A stretch of DNA of 64,000 bases from Luteibacter pinisoli. GTDB lineage: Bacteria; Pseudomonadota; Gammaproteobacteria; Xanthomonadales; Rhodanobacteraceae. The notes under the pieces are model-generated. The model was not told the DNA's origin, made no database searches, and was given only the letters and a program-made list of their open reading frames with translations. The stretch is from the NCBI RefSeq assembly GCF_006385595.1, contig NZ_CP041046.1, positions 3,162,001 through 3,226,000 on the forward strand, read 5' to 3'. Each line of letters opens with the position of its first letter. Position 1 is the first letter of the stretch. Below are positions 45,129-54,647 of this stretch, in pieces. Made by a program: the position numbers and the translations under genes.

Positions 45129-46010
45129 TCAGATCGAACCTGAAAAAGTGTTGCACTTGCCAATGTCACCGGAGTCGAAGCCGGCCTTGAACCAATGCAC
45201 GCGCTGCGCGGACGTGCCGTGGGTAAACGAATCCGGCACCACGCGGCCCTGCGCCTGCTCCTGCAATGCGTCGTCGCCAATCGCCGTCGCCGCATTCATC
45301 GCCGACTCGATATCGCCGGCCTGCAACCAGTGCTGCCGCTGCTGCGAGTGGTTGGCCCACACGCCGGCGAAGCAATCGGCCTGCAGCTCCTGGCGCACCG
45401 AAAGGCCGTTCGCGCCTTCCATGCGCGCACCACGCCGGCGCGCCTCGTTGACCTTGGCGAACACGCCGACGAGGTTCTGCACGTGGTGGCCCACTTCGTG
45501 CGCGATCACATAGGCGCGGGCGAAGTCACCGGATTCGTGGAACTGTTGCTGCATCTGCTGGAAGAAGCCGAGATCCAGGTAGACGCGCTGGTCGCCCGGG
45601 CAATAGAACGGGCCCACCGCCGACGAGGCCGAACCGCAGGCCGTGCGCACGCCGTTGCGGAACAGCACCAGCTTGGGCTGGGTGTATTCCTGGCCATTGG
45701 CCGCGAAGATCTCGCCCCAGGTGTCTTCCGTCTCGCCGAGGATGGCGCGGACGAAGTCCACCTGCGGGTCGTTGGCCGCGGCGGGCCGCGCGGGCTGTGT
45801 CTGTCGCTGTTGCGCCTGGGGTGGCGCGCCGGCCCCATCCTGGCTCAGCAGGGCCGTCGGGTCCTTGTAGAACACCAGGCCCAGGATCGCGAGCAGGATG
45901 ATGCCGCCGATACCCAGTCCCCGGCCGCCACCAAACGAGGGGCCGCCACCGCCGCCGCTGTCGCCGGCGTCTTCCACGTTGTCGCTTCTACGGCCTTTGT
46001 CCCAGAGCAT
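45129..46010 (-). CDS. ypfJ: Membrane-anchored neutral zinc metallopeptidase (YpfJ type)
   Basis: 293 residues. Gly-rich N-terminus, one helix (GLGIGGIILLAILGLVFY), then the PF04228-type peptidase: zinc motif VIAHEVGHHVQNL, CPGDQRVYLDLGFF, and ELQADCFAGVWANH with the third ligand region. Usual length for the family. SD GGAGGG before the ATG. Function of the family is unknown; it is thought to be an envelope protease. Likely one transcript with the YkgJ-like gene. Confidence 0.9.
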   Translation of the reverse strand: MLWDKGRRSDNVEDAGDSGGGGGPSFGGGRGLGIGGIILLAILGLVFYKDPTALLSQDGAGAPPQAQQRQTQPARPAAANDPQVDFVRAILGETEDTWGEIFAANGQEYTQPKLVLFRNGVRTACGSASSAVGPFYCPGDQRVYLDLGFFQQMQQQFHESGDFARAYVIAHEVGHHVQNLVGVFAKVNEARRRGARMEGANGLSVRQELQADCFAGVWANHSQQRQHWLQAGDIESAMNAATAIGDDALQEQAQGRVVPDSFTHGTSAQRVHWFKAGFDSGDIGKCNTFSGSI

Positions 46011-46118
46011 GGCGCCCTCCTTTCCCTTCCCGCGTGTCCCGGCCGAGACACCGTCGGCATGATCGCACGGACGGTTGCCGGTAAACTCCGGGGTTTGCGT
46101 CGTCCCCCGGATCGTTTC

Positions 46119-46550
46119 ATGAATAGTCAGCTCCCCGCCGTCGTCACCCTGCTCACCCTGCTCCTGATGTTTTTCACGGTTTACAGCGTGGGTCGGGCCC
46201 GGAGCCGCTACGGCATCAAGGCGCCGGCCATTTCCGGCGATCCGGCCTTCGAGCGGGCCTGGCGGGTGCAGATGAACACGCTGGAGAACGCCGTGATGTT
46301 CATCCCGGCCCTGTGGCTGGCGGCCCAGTACGTGGATCCGCTGTGGGCGGGTATCGCCGGCCTGGTCTGGCTCGCTGGCCGCATCTGGTACGCCGTCTCC
46401 TACCTGCGCGATGCCTCGCGCCGCGGCCCGGGCTACCTGGTATCGATGCTGGCCTGGGGCGTGCTGATGCTGATGGCCGCCGGCGGGATCGGCATGGCCA
46501 TCATGGAGAACAACGCGGCGCCCGCGGAGGACGCCGCGCAGCAGGGTTAA
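46119..46550 (+). CDS. MAPEG-family membrane protein
   Basis: 143 residues, four helices. MAPEG motifs FERAWRVQMNTLENAVMFIPALW and AGIAGLVWLAGRIWYAVSYLRDASRRGPG are complete; the family includes glutathione S-transferase-like and eicosanoid enzymes. The ATG at 46119 is chosen by homology. Its stop overlaps the convergent TerC gene stop. A glutathione link fits with gor and fghA in the window, but no substrate is known. Confidence 0.9.
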   Translation: MNSQLPAVVTLLTLLLMFFTVYSVGRARSRYGIKAPAISGDPAFERAWRVQMNTLENAVMFIPALWLAAQYVDPLWAGIAGLVWLAGRIWYAVSYLRDASRRGPGYLVSMLAWGVLMLMAAGGIGMAIMENNAAPAEDAAQQG

Positions 46551-48118
46551 TCCTCTTCGGGCGGGAGCTCGGCCACGCGCACGCGCTGGATCCGGGCGCC
46601 GTCCATCGCGGTGACCTCAAAGGCCAGGCGCTCGCTCTCGAACGTGTCGCCCACGCCAGGCAGACGGCCCAGCCGCTGCAGCACGAAGCCGGCCAGGGTG
46701 GCGAAGTTGCCATCGCTGGCGCCGGGCAGGCGGTGGCCGAGCAGGTGTTCCACCCGGCGCACGTCCAGGCTGGCGTCCAGCAGCCACGCGCCGTCCGGCT
46801 CGCTGACCGCCGACGGGTCACCCTCCCCGCTCTCGTGCGGGAATTCACCGGCGATGGCTTCCAGCACGTCGGCCGGCGTGACCAGGCCGAGGATGCTGCC
46901 GTACTCATCGACCACCAGGGCCACCTGCAGCGGCGCACGGCGGAATTCGTCGATCAGGCGCAGGACGCTGAGCGACGCCAGCACCGTGATCGGCTTGCGC
47001 ACCGCGGTTTCGGTGACCAGGCGGCCGTGCTCGGTGAGGCTGGCCAGGAGGTCGCGGGACGAGGTGACGCCGATCAGCTCATCAAGGTCGCCGTTGGCCA
47101 CCAGCATCCAGTGATGCGATGACTCGCGCGCTTCGCTAAGCAGGTTCGGCAAGTCGTCCGACGGATCGACCCAGACGATCTCGGTGCGCGGGGTCATGAT
47201 CGAGCGGACCGGGCGCTGCGACAGGTCGAGCACGCCCTGGACCATTTCCAGCTCGTCGCGGCCGAACACGGCGGGATCGGTGGGAGTGGTATCGGGCGCC
47301 TTCTTGCCCTCGCCTTCCTCGTCCACCGTGCCGCCAAGCAGGCGCAGCACGGCCTTCGCGGTGCGGTCGCGCATGATCCGGCCGCCCAGCAGCAACGAGC
47401 GGCGGCGGTTGCGGCGCATCGTCTGGTTGAACACCTCGATCATGATCGAGAAGCCGATCGCGGCGTACAGGTAACCCTTGGGGATGTGGAAGCCGAAGCC
47501 TTCGGCGATGAGGCTGAAGCCGATCATCAGCAGGAAGGACAGGCACAGGATGATCACCGTCGGCCGCGCGTTGACGAACGCGGTGAGCGGCTTGCTCGCG
47601 GTGATCATCAGGGCCATGGCGACGACCACGCCGACCATCATGATCGACAGGTGGTCGACCATGCCGACGGCCGTGATCACCGAATCGAGCGAGAACACCG
47701 CATCGAGGATGACGATCTGCGCCACGGTGAGCCAGAAACTGACCCGGCGCTGCGCCTTGCCGTCATGCTCGTCGCCCGCCTCGAGCCGCTCGTGCAGCTC
47801 CAGCGTGGCCTTGAACAACAGGAAGGCACCGCCGACCAGCAGGATGATGTCGCGCCAGGACAGGGCGAACCCGTTCCACTGGAACAGCGGCTGGGTCAGC
47901 GTGACCAGCCAGGACATGGCGGCCAGCAGGCACAGGCGCATCACCAGCGCGAGGCCAAGGCCCATCAGCCGCGCGTGGTCGCGCTGCCGGGCGGGCAGTT
48001 TGTCGGCGAGGATCGCGACAAACACCAGGTTGTCGATACCGAGGACGATCTCCAGCACGATCAGCGTGAGAAGACCCGCCCAGGCCGAAGGGTCGGCTAG
48101 CCAGTCGAATGCGAACAT
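46547..48118 (-). CDS. TerC/CBS-pair/CorC-HlyC membrane protein
   Basis: 523 residues. TerC domain with about seven helices, LEIVLGIDNLVFVAILADKLP and VILDAVFSLDSVITAVGM carry the acidic residues thought to bind metal; then CBS pair (~ residues 305-425: RSIMTPRTEIVWVDPSD, VLASLSVLRLIDEF, QVALVVDEYGSILGLVTPADVLEAI) and a CorC/HlyC transporter-associated domain. This fusion matches YegH/YoaE. Probably linked to metal (Mn2+) efflux at the inner membrane. Convergent and overlapping by four bases with the MAPEG gene. Confidence 0.92.
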   Translation of the reverse strand: MFAFDWLADPSAWAGLLTLIVLEIVLGIDNLVFVAILADKLPARQRDHARLMGLGLALVMRLCLLAAMSWLVTLTQPLFQWNGFALSWRDIILLVGGAFLLFKATLELHERLEAGDEHDGKAQRRVSFWLTVAQIVILDAVFSLDSVITAVGMVDHLSIMMVGVVVAMALMITASKPLTAFVNARPTVIILCLSFLLMIGFSLIAEGFGFHIPKGYLYAAIGFSIMIEVFNQTMRRNRRRSLLLGGRIMRDRTAKAVLRLLGGTVDEEGEGKKAPDTTPTDPAVFGRDELEMVQGVLDLSQRPVRSIMTPRTEIVWVDPSDDLPNLLSEARESSHHWMLVANGDLDELIGVTSSRDLLASLTEHGRLVTETAVRKPITVLASLSVLRLIDEFRRAPLQVALVVDEYGSILGLVTPADVLEAIAGEFPHESGEGDPSAVSEPDGAWLLDASLDVRRVEHLLGHRLPGASDGNFATLAGFVLQRLGRLPGVGDTFESERLAFEVTAMDGARIQRVRVAELPPEED

Positions 48119-48240
48119 GGGTCGGCGCCGGGGGCGCCACCTTTCCTCCTGTCAGGGACGGGTAACTATACAGGCCCTTTGTGAAAGCCTGTGCCGGAAG
48201 CCGCGTTGCGCCGGTGGAACCCCCTCCGCTACGGTGGTGC

Positions 48241-49014
48241 ATGCCCGACGAACACGCCCTTCCGCCCCTCCCCGCCCATAGCCTGCCTGCCGGCCCGTCC
48301 CGACGCCCCGGCCCGGGCTGGGGCGAGACAATTCTCATACTGGTCGCGTATTTCGCGCTTCAGTTCGCCCTGGGCGGTGCGCTGGCGCTGCTCTCGCAGA
48401 CGCTGGCGAAGGCGTTCCCGGACGTGGTGCCGGGCGCGGCGGACCGGCTGGTGGCGGTGGTGATCCTGACCCTGGCCGGCGCGGCCGCCATCACCCTGGC
48501 CCTGGTGGCCAAACGCTGGGGGCCCCTGCTCCGCGACGGCGGCCCGGGTGGCATCGGCTTCACCGAGCCCACCGGCGGCCAGATCCTGTTCGGCGCGCTG
48601 ATGGGCATCGTGGCACCCGTCGCCGGCGGGCTGCTGACCCAGATGCTGGCCGGGGACCACCCCGTGAGCCAGTCCGTCAGCGAGCTGGCCGACAACGCCC
48701 ACATCGCCATGCGCATCGCCCTGCTGCCCGTCGCCGTGCTGGTCGGCCCGCTGGTCGAGGAGGTGCTGTTCCGTGGCGCCCTGCTCGCGGTGCTGCGCAC
48801 CCGGCTGGGCGACGGCTGGGGCATCGCCATCTCCGCCGTCATCTTCGGGGTGATCCACCTGCCGGACCTGGGCGGGGTCTGGTACGCCGTGCCAAACCTG
48901 ATCCTGGTTGGCGCCTTCTGCGCGTGGCTGCGCGTACGCACCCGCTCCCTCTGGCCCGGCTTTGTCTGCCACGCCGCCAACAATTCGCTGGCGACGCTGG
49001 CCTGGTTTAGCTAG
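48241..49014 (+). CDS. CPBP-family intramembrane metalloprotease
   Basis: 257 residues, about seven helices. The abortive-infection/CPBP (CAAX-protease-like) motifs are present: EEVLFRGALLAVLRTR (EExxxR), FGVIHLPD and the C-terminal FVCHAANNSLA (His/Asn). ATG at 48241 with a weak GGTGG upstream. Functions range from prenyl-type processing to membrane stress; unknown here. Its stop overlaps the methyltransferase stop by four bases. Confidence 0.88.
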   Translation: MPDEHALPPLPAHSLPAGPSRRPGPGWGETILILVAYFALQFALGGALALLSQTLAKAFPDVVPGAADRLVAVVILTLAGAAAITLALVAKRWGPLLRDGGPGGIGFTEPTGGQILFGALMGIVAPVAGGLLTQMLAGDHPVSQSVSELADNAHIAMRIALLPVAVLVGPLVEEVLFRGALLAVLRTRLGDGWGIAISAVIFGVIHLPDLGGVWYAVPNLILVGAFCAWLRVRTRSLWPGFVCHAANNSLATLAWFS

Positions 49015-49607
49015 AGGCGCTCCAGCGAGGCCACGCTGCGCGCCAGCCGGGGGCTGGCGTAACACTGCGAGCCGACCGGAATCAGCCCCACCTCGTCGAA
49101 CTGGCTGCGGTACCAGCTGGCGGAGCGATTGAAGAAGCCCTCGCGGTCGCCGCCGGGGTCGTCCTCGCGGGTGTACACCTCGAGGAACGCCAGGCCCTCG
49201 GCCATCTCGCCGATCCCGGTCAGCCCGGCACGGATCTCGGCGGGCTTCAGGTAGTGCAGCACGTCGGTGCAGACGATCAGGTCGAAGCGGGTGTCGAAGC
49301 GCAGCTCGGCCAGCTGGCCGAACCGGGCGTAACCGATGTTGCGCGAGCGCCCATAGCGCATCACCGCGTATTCGCTGGCCTCGAGGCCACGGTATTCGAT
49401 GCCGGGGCGCAGCCGGCGCAGCACGGCCCGCCAGGGGGCCTCGCCACAGCCGATGTCGAGCACGTTGCGGACGGGGCGTCCAAGATAGAACTCGGCCTGG
49501 CCCAGCACCATGGCGACCTTGCGGGTGAGTTCCGCAGGGGAGCGCACGGCATGGCCCGCACTGCGGTACCACTTGTCGAAGTAGGCCTGGTCGTAAGTCT
49601 TGGGCAT
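49011..49607 (-). CDS. Class I SAM-dependent methyltransferase
   Basis: 198 residues. Motif I NVLDIGCGEAPWRAVL, EYRGLEASEYAVMRYG, VCTDVLHYLKPAEIRAGL. Starts MPKTYDQAYFDKWYRS, a pattern of xanthomonad methyltransferases with unknown substrate. The ATG at 49607 is preferred to an upstream GTG. Different from the 30992 protein in length and sequence. Single gene, convergent with the CPBP gene. Confidence 0.85.
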   Translation of the reverse strand: MPKTYDQAYFDKWYRSAGHAVRSPAELTRKVAMVLGQAEFYLGRPVRNVLDIGCGEAPWRAVLRRLRPGIEYRGLEASEYAVMRYGRSRNIGYARFGQLAELRFDTRFDLIVCTDVLHYLKPAEIRAGLTGIGEMAEGLAFLEVYTREDDPGGDREGFFNRSASWYRSQFDEVGLIPVGSQCYASPRLARSVASLERL

Positions 49608-49703
49608 GGCGCGCGTCCCACCGGAAACGCCCATGGTAGCGGGCGTACACCTTCAGCACACGCCCGCCGACGCATCGTTGACCCATCGCAACAGGAGAGT
49701 CCC

Positions 49704-50003
49704 ATGCCCCGCATCCAGCTTCGCATCACCGGCGACCGCGACGTGTTTGATGACGTGATCAACGCGATCCACGGCCTGGACCGGATCGAATACGTGGAAG
49801 AGATCGACGATTTCGGCAGCGATATCCGTGACGATTCCAGCTCCCTGGACCTGTCCGACGACGTCGCTTCACGGACGTATACGGTCGAGATCGAAGTGCC
49901 CAACGACAAGGTCGGCGAGCGGGTGCGTGAAGTGGCCGAAGAAACCGCCGGCACGCGCGAAGCAGCCATCGAATTCGTGTATCCGGACGAAAACGAGATC
50001 TGA
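49704..50003 (+). CDS. Small acidic protein of unknown function
   Basis: 99 residues starting MPRIQLRITGDRDVFDDVINAI, with about 25 Asp/Glu. Predicted alternating beta/alpha elements (RIQLRITG, VFDDVINAI, TYTVEIEVP, KVGERVREVAEETAG, IEFVYPDE) look like a ferredoxin-like or ACT-like alpha/beta fold. No signal peptide or membrane segment. AGGAGAG precedes the ATG. I do not recognise a family. Confidence 0.8.
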   Translation: MPRIQLRITGDRDVFDDVINAIHGLDRIEYVEEIDDFGSDIRDDSSSLDLSDDVASRTYTVEIEVPNDKVGERVREVAEETAGTREAAIEFVYPDENEI

Positions 50004-50021
50004 ACGGGTGCGGAAATGTGA

Positions 50022-50042
50022 ACCGCCGCAAACCCCGGCGGT
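50022..50042 (+). terminator. Terminator-like hairpin
   Basis: ACCGCCG/CGGCGGT with a seven-base loop between the small acidic protein and the DUF1800 gene; no T-tract. Confidence 0.4.
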
Positions 50043-50099
50043 AAACCGCCTTCCATGCTGCTCCGTTTGAAGGTTATCGCGCTTCGAACGGAGACCCCG

Positions 50100-51614
50100 A
50101 TGCGTTCAGCCCACGTGGCCTGCCTGGCCGCCCTGCTCTGCCTTCCCGCCGCGGCCAGCGCCGCGGACAAGCCGCTGACGCCCGAAGACGCCGCCTGGCT
50201 GGATCGGGTCACCTTTGGCGTGGACAGCGCCACGGTGGCCAGCTACCGCGACCTGGGTAGGCGCCGCTTTCTCGAAGCGCAGCTGCATCCGCGCACGGAT
50301 GGCTTGCCGCAGGCGATCCAGGCACAGATCGCCGGCTTCGATGCCATGAAGACGCCGACCGCCACCTTGCTGGCGCAGATGCGCGACCAGTACCGCGACA
50401 TCAAGGACATGCCCGACGGCGACGCCAAGCAGGAGGCGCGCAAGGCTATGCAAAAGCAGGGCAACCAGTATGCCCAGCAAGCCCAGGCCGCCGAACTCCT
50501 GCGCGCCATCTACGACGAGAACCAGCTTCGCGAACAGATGGTGTGGTTCTGGCTGAACCACTTCAGCGTGTTCCAGAACAAGGGGCGCGTGCGCTGGCTG
50601 GTGGGCGACTACGCACAGAACACGATTCGCCCCCATGCGCTGGGCAAGTTCCGCGACCTGGTGATGGCGACGCTGAAAAGCCCGGCCATGCTCGAGTACC
50701 TCGACAACGCGCAGAACGCGCGCGACAAGGTGAACGAGAACTACGCCCGCGAACTCATGGAGCTGCACACCCTTGGCGTGAACAGCGGTTACAGCCAGGG
50801 CGATGTGCAGAACCTGGCCCGCGTGCTCACCGGCGTGGGTGTGAATTTCGATGGCCAGCCGCGCAGGCTGCGCCCGGACATGCAGCCGTACTACCTGCAG
50901 GAAGGCGTGTTCGAGTTCAACCCGAACCGCCACGACTTCGGCGACAAGGTGCTGCTCGGCACGACGATCAAGGGCGGCGGCTTCGACGAAGTGGAAAAGG
51001 CGGTGGACCTGATCGTGCGCCAGCCGGCGTGCGCGACCTTCGTCTCCACCTCGCTGGCAAAATACTTTGTCGCCGACAATCCGCCGCCGTCGCTCATCGC
51101 GGCCATGGCGAAGACCTTCCGCCACACGGACGGCGATATCGCCGCGGTGATGGAAACGATGCTCACGTCGAAGGAGTTCACCGCGTCGCTGGGCAAGCGT
51201 TACAAGGATCCCACGCAGTTCCTCGTCTCGACGATGCGCCTGGCCTACGACGGCAAGCCCGTGCAGAATCCGCGTCCGCTGGTGAACTGGATCAACCAGC
51301 TCGGCCAGGCGCCGTTCGGGCGGATCACGCCGGATGGATGGCCGAGCACGGATTCGGAATGGTCCAGTTCGGGGCAGGTCGCCAAGCGCTTCGAGATCGC
51401 GCGCGCGATCGGCAGCGGCGCCAACCATCTGTTCGACCTGGACGACGACGGCACGCGTTCCGTGGGTGGCTTCCCGCAACTCACCACGCCGACCTACTAC
51501 GCGACGATCGAACCGTCACTGGGCCCGAAGACCCGCAACGCACTCTCGCAAGCGACGTCGCAGCAGGAATGGAACACCTTCCTGCTCGCCTCGCCCGAAT
51601 TCAACTATCGCTGA
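50100..51614 (+). CDS. DUF1800-family secreted protein
   Basis: 504 residues with a signal peptide (MRSAHVACLAALLCLPAAASA). DUF1800 signatures: LTPEDAAWLDRVTFGVDS, MVWFWLNHFSVF, ARELMELHTLGV, NLARVLTGVGVNF, HDFGDKVLLGTTI, NHLFDL late. Function of the family is unknown; it almost always precedes a DUF1501 gene, as here, nine bases apart. GGAG precedes the ATG at 50100. Probably periplasmic, exported as a pair with the Tat substrate downstream. Confidence 0.92.
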   Translation: MRSAHVACLAALLCLPAAASAADKPLTPEDAAWLDRVTFGVDSATVASYRDLGRRRFLEAQLHPRTDGLPQAIQAQIAGFDAMKTPTATLLAQMRDQYRDIKDMPDGDAKQEARKAMQKQGNQYAQQAQAAELLRAIYDENQLREQMVWFWLNHFSVFQNKGRVRWLVGDYAQNTIRPHALGKFRDLVMATLKSPAMLEYLDNAQNARDKVNENYARELMELHTLGVNSGYSQGDVQNLARVLTGVGVNFDGQPRRLRPDMQPYYLQEGVFEFNPNRHDFGDKVLLGTTIKGGGFDEVEKAVDLIVRQPACATFVSTSLAKYFVADNPPPSLIAAMAKTFRHTDGDIAAVMETMLTSKEFTASLGKRYKDPTQFLVSTMRLAYDGKPVQNPRPLVNWINQLGQAPFGRITPDGWPSTDSEWSSSGQVAKRFEIARAIGSGANHLFDLDDDGTRSVGGFPQLTTPTYYATIEPSLGPKTRNALSQATSQQEWNTFLLASPEFNYR

Positions 51615-51623
51615 GGTTCCGCC

Positions 51624-52814
51624 ATGGACCGCCGCCAGTTCCTGCTCACCCTTGCCGCCACCGTGCCCGCCCTCACCCTGGGCGGCAAGGTGTTCGCCGC
51701 GCCAGCGACATCGCCGCGCTTCCTGCTCGTCTTCCTGCGCGGCGGCTACGACGCCAATAACCTGCTGGTGCCCTACGGCAGCGACTTCTACTACGAGTCA
51801 CGGCCGACGCTGGCGCTGGCCAGGCCGACGCCCGGTGATCCGAAGTCCGTTCGAGCGCTGGATGCGAACTGGGGGCTGGCGCCTGCGGTGGCGCAGACGA
51901 TGGGCCCGCTATGGGACAAGAAGCAGCTCGCCTTCATCCCGTTCGCCGGTACCGATGACCTCTCGCGCAGCCATTTCGAAACGCAGGACAACATCGAGTC
52001 CGGCGAAGCGGGCGACGCGCGCAGCTATGCCTCGGGCTTCATGGGCCGCCTGAGCGGCGTGCTGCGCGGCGTGCCGCCGATCGCGTTCACCGATGCCCTC
52101 CCGCTTTCTTTCCACGGCACCGGCGATGTCCCGAACATTTCGCTCAAGGGCGGCAGCAAGGCGGTGTTCGACGATCGCCAGTCGAAGATCCTGGCCAGCA
52201 TGTACGAGGGCACGCCACTGCAGGCCGCGGCCACCGATGGCCTGGAACTGCGCCAGCAGGTGGCCCAGGACCTGCAAAGCGAAATGGTCGCCGCGAGCCG
52301 CGGCGCGGTGAACGCACGCGGTTTCGCGCAGCAGGGCCAACGCATGGCCACGCTGATGAAGGATCGCTTCCGCCTCGGTTTCGTCGACGTCGGCGGCTGG
52401 GATACCCATGTGAACCAGGGCGGCGCCGATGGGCAGCTGGCCAACAACCTCGACAACCTCTCGCAGGGCCTCGCGGCGTTTGCCGACGGCCTGGGCGATG
52501 CCGAATGGAACAACACCGTGGTGGTGGTCGTCTCCGAGTTTGGCCGCACCTTTCGCGAGAACGGCAACAAGGGCACGGACCACGGTCACGGCACGACGTA
52601 CTGGGTGCTCGGCGGCAAGGTACACGGCGGCCGGGTGGCCGGTAACCAGGTGGCGATCAACGCCGGCAGCCTGCTGCAGAACCGCGACTACCCCGTGCTC
52701 AACAACTACCGTGACGTGCTCGGCGGCCTGATGCAGCGCATGTATGGCCTCTCCGCCAGCGACCTGGGCACGGTGTTCCCGGCGGCGAAACCGCGTGACC
52801 TGCAGCTGGTGTGA
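51624..52814 (+). CDS. DUF1501-family Tat-exported protein
   Basis: 396 residues. N-terminal MDRRQFLLTLAATVPALTLGGKVFA carries the twin-Arg RRxFLL motif. DUF1501 (sulfatase/alkaline phosphatase-like fold) features: FLLVFLRGGYDANNLLVP, HFETQDNIE, FVDVGGWDTHVNQ, VVVVSEFGRTFREN and TDHGHGTTYWVLGG, with Asp/His residues that could bind metal. Function unknown. Second gene of the DUF1800-DUF1501 operon; a hairpin lies at its 3' end. Confidence 0.92.
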   Translation: MDRRQFLLTLAATVPALTLGGKVFAAPATSPRFLLVFLRGGYDANNLLVPYGSDFYYESRPTLALARPTPGDPKSVRALDANWGLAPAVAQTMGPLWDKKQLAFIPFAGTDDLSRSHFETQDNIESGEAGDARSYASGFMGRLSGVLRGVPPIAFTDALPLSFHGTGDVPNISLKGGSKAVFDDRQSKILASMYEGTPLQAAATDGLELRQQVAQDLQSEMVAASRGAVNARGFAQQGQRMATLMKDRFRLGFVDVGGWDTHVNQGGADGQLANNLDNLSQGLAAFADGLGDAEWNNTVVVVVSEFGRTFRENGNKGTDHGHGTTYWVLGGKVHGGRVAGNQVAINAGSLLQNRDYPVLNNYRDVLGGLMQRMYGLSASDLGTVFPAAKPRDLQLV

Positions 52815-52816
52815 TC

Positions 52817-52839
52817 GCAGCCCCGAGGATCAGGGCTGC
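52817..52839. terminator. Terminator-like hairpin over the GH15 stop
   Basis: GCAGCCC/GGGCTGC stem with nine-base loop. It separates the convergent DUF1501 and GH15 genes and covers the stop codon of the latter. Confidence 0.45.
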
Positions 52840-54647
52840 CAGGTCTGGCCGCCGGGATGCGACAGCTGGCGGTCGAGGTAAAACGCCGCGCTGATAAAGG
52901 CCAGGTGGGCCAGCGCCTGCGGGAAATTACCGAGCGGATCGCCACGCAGGCTGAGCTCCTCGGAGAACAGCCCCAGGTGATTCGAATACAACACGCCGCG
53001 CGCCATGATCTCGCGCGCCTCGTGCAGGCGCCCCGCGCGGGCGAGGCACTCCACGTACCAGAACGTGCAGGTGGTGAACGCGCCCTCGCCGCCTTCCAGG
53101 CCGTCCGCGTTGCGGTAGCGAAAGACCAGCCCATCGTCCGTCAGCTCGTCGCGGATCGCATCCAGCGTGGCCAGCCACACGGGATCGGTCGCCGATACAA
53201 AGCGGACCAGCGGCATCATCAGCAGCGACGCGTCGAGGTCGGTGCCGCCCTCGGTCTGTACGAAGTGGCCTTTTTCCGGATGGCGGAAGTTCGCCCAGAT
53301 GTCTTCGGCGATGCGGTCGCGCTCCGCCGCCCATTCGACGATCGGGCCCGGCAGCGAGCGCTTGCCCGCCAGCCGAATCGCGCGATCCAGCGCCACCCAG
53401 CACATCAGCCGCGAGTGCAGGAAATGCCGCGGCTTGTCGCGGATCTCCCAGATGCCTTCGTCGGCATCGCTCCAGTGGCGCGACACGTGGTCCACCATGT
53501 GTCGCACATGGCGCCAGCCGGCGTGGCTCGACGCGGTGCCGTACTTGTTGGCCAGGTACAGGCTATCCATCAGCTCGCCGTAGATATCGAGCTGGGTCTG
53601 CGTGCGCGCGGCATTGCCGATGCGCACGGGCTGTGACTGCGCATAGCCGGCGAGGTGGTCCAGCGTGGATTCCGCGCGCGCCTCGCTGCCGTCCAGCGAA
53701 TACATGATGCGCAACGCATCGTGCTTATCCAGCGCGGCAAGGCGGTCCTCGGTCCACTGGCGGAAGTGTTCGGCCTCCTGGACGAAGCCGAGGCGCATGA
53801 AGGCGTAGACGGTGAACGACGCGTCGCGCATCCACGTCGCGCGGTAGTCCCAGTTACGCCCGGCACCCGTCGCCTCAGGCAGGCCAAACGTCGCGGCAGC
53901 AGCGACGGAGCCGTGCTTATGCGAGGTAAGCAGCTTGAGCACGAGGGCGGAACGATCAACCCGTTCGCGCCAGCGGCCCCGGTACGTGGAGCGGCGGGTC
54001 CAGCGGCGCCATGCCTCCGCTGTCGCGGTGTAGGCAGCCTCGCACTCTTCCGGGGTGAGCGGATCGTGCGATTCGTCGCCAAGCATGAACCATGCGTGCT
54101 CGCCCGCACCGAGCGTAAAGCGCGCCTCGGCTTCGCCGTCGCCGATCGTCAGGGGCACGGTCGCGGCAAGGCGCAGCGAGTGCTTGCCTGCGTGAAACAC
54201 CGCACTGTCACCGTACGCCTCGACATCAGGCACGTCGCGCGCGTAATCGAAGCGCGGCCGGCAACCGACGCGAATATCCACCCTGCCCCGCAGCACGCGG
54301 ACACAGCGCAGCAGCGCACGCGGTACGCGCACGCCCGCCTCCGGGTGCGGCATGAAATCGGTCAGTTCCACGCTGCCCGCCTCGGACATCCAGCGGGTCA
54401 TCAGCACGTTGGTCTCGGGCACGTAGAGCTGCATGCGGCGCGGATCGTCCAGCGCCGGCTCGACGCTGAATTCGCCGCCCTGCACCGGATCCAGCAAGGC
54501 GGCAAAGATGGTGGGACTATCCATATGCGGCCAGCACATGAAATCCACCGTACCGTCGGTGGCCACCAGCGCCGCGGTGTCGAGGTCACCGACGATGCCG
54601 TGCTCGCCGATCGTCCGGCCGGGGACCGGATTCGCTTGATGTGGCAC
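52830..54647 (-). CDS. Glycoside hydrolase family 15 (glucoamylase/trehalase type)
   Basis: 605 residues from GTG 54647 (VPHQANPVPGRTIGEHGIVGD), with GGAG upstream; an ATG at 54755 would add 36 residues. N-terminal beta domain then (alpha/alpha)6 barrel: AGRNWDYRATWMRDASFTVYAF, GIWEIRDKPRHFLHSRLMCW (first catalytic Glu expected in the DEGIWE segment), FTTCTFWYVECLARAGRLHEA (second). No signal peptide in this form, so probably cytosolic, acting on alpha-glucans or trehalose. The reading start is the least certain point. Confidence 0.88.
   Translation of the reverse strand: MPHQANPVPGRTIGEHGIVGDLDTAALVATDGTVDFMCWPHMDSPTIFAALLDPVQGGEFSVEPALDDPRRMQLYVPETNVLMTRWMSEAGSVELTDFMPHPEAGVRVPRALLRCVRVLRGRVDIRVGCRPRFDYARDVPDVEAYGDSAVFHAGKHSLRLAATVPLTIGDGEAEARFTLGAGEHAWFMLGDESHDPLTPEECEAAYTATAEAWRRWTRRSTYRGRWRERVDRSALVLKLLTSHKHGSVAAAATFGLPEATGAGRNWDYRATWMRDASFTVYAFMRLGFVQEAEHFRQWTEDRLAALDKHDALRIMYSLDGSEARAESTLDHLAGYAQSQPVRIGNAARTQTQLDIYGELMDSLYLANKYGTASSHAGWRHVRHMVDHVSRHWSDADEGIWEIRDKPRHFLHSRLMCWVALDRAIRLAGKRSLPGPIVEWAAERDRIAEDIWANFRHPEKGHFVQTEGGTDLDASLLMMPLVRFVSATDPVWLATLDAIRDELTDDGLVFRYRNADGLEGGEGAFTTCTFWYVECLARAGRLHEAREIMARGVLYSNHLGLFSEELSLRGDPLGNFPQALAHLAFISAAFYLDRQLSHPGGQTWQP

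Noticed and set aside
48241..49014. Abortive-infection phage defence gene
   Set aside because: CPBP proteins are sometimes called Abi, but there is no defence context here.
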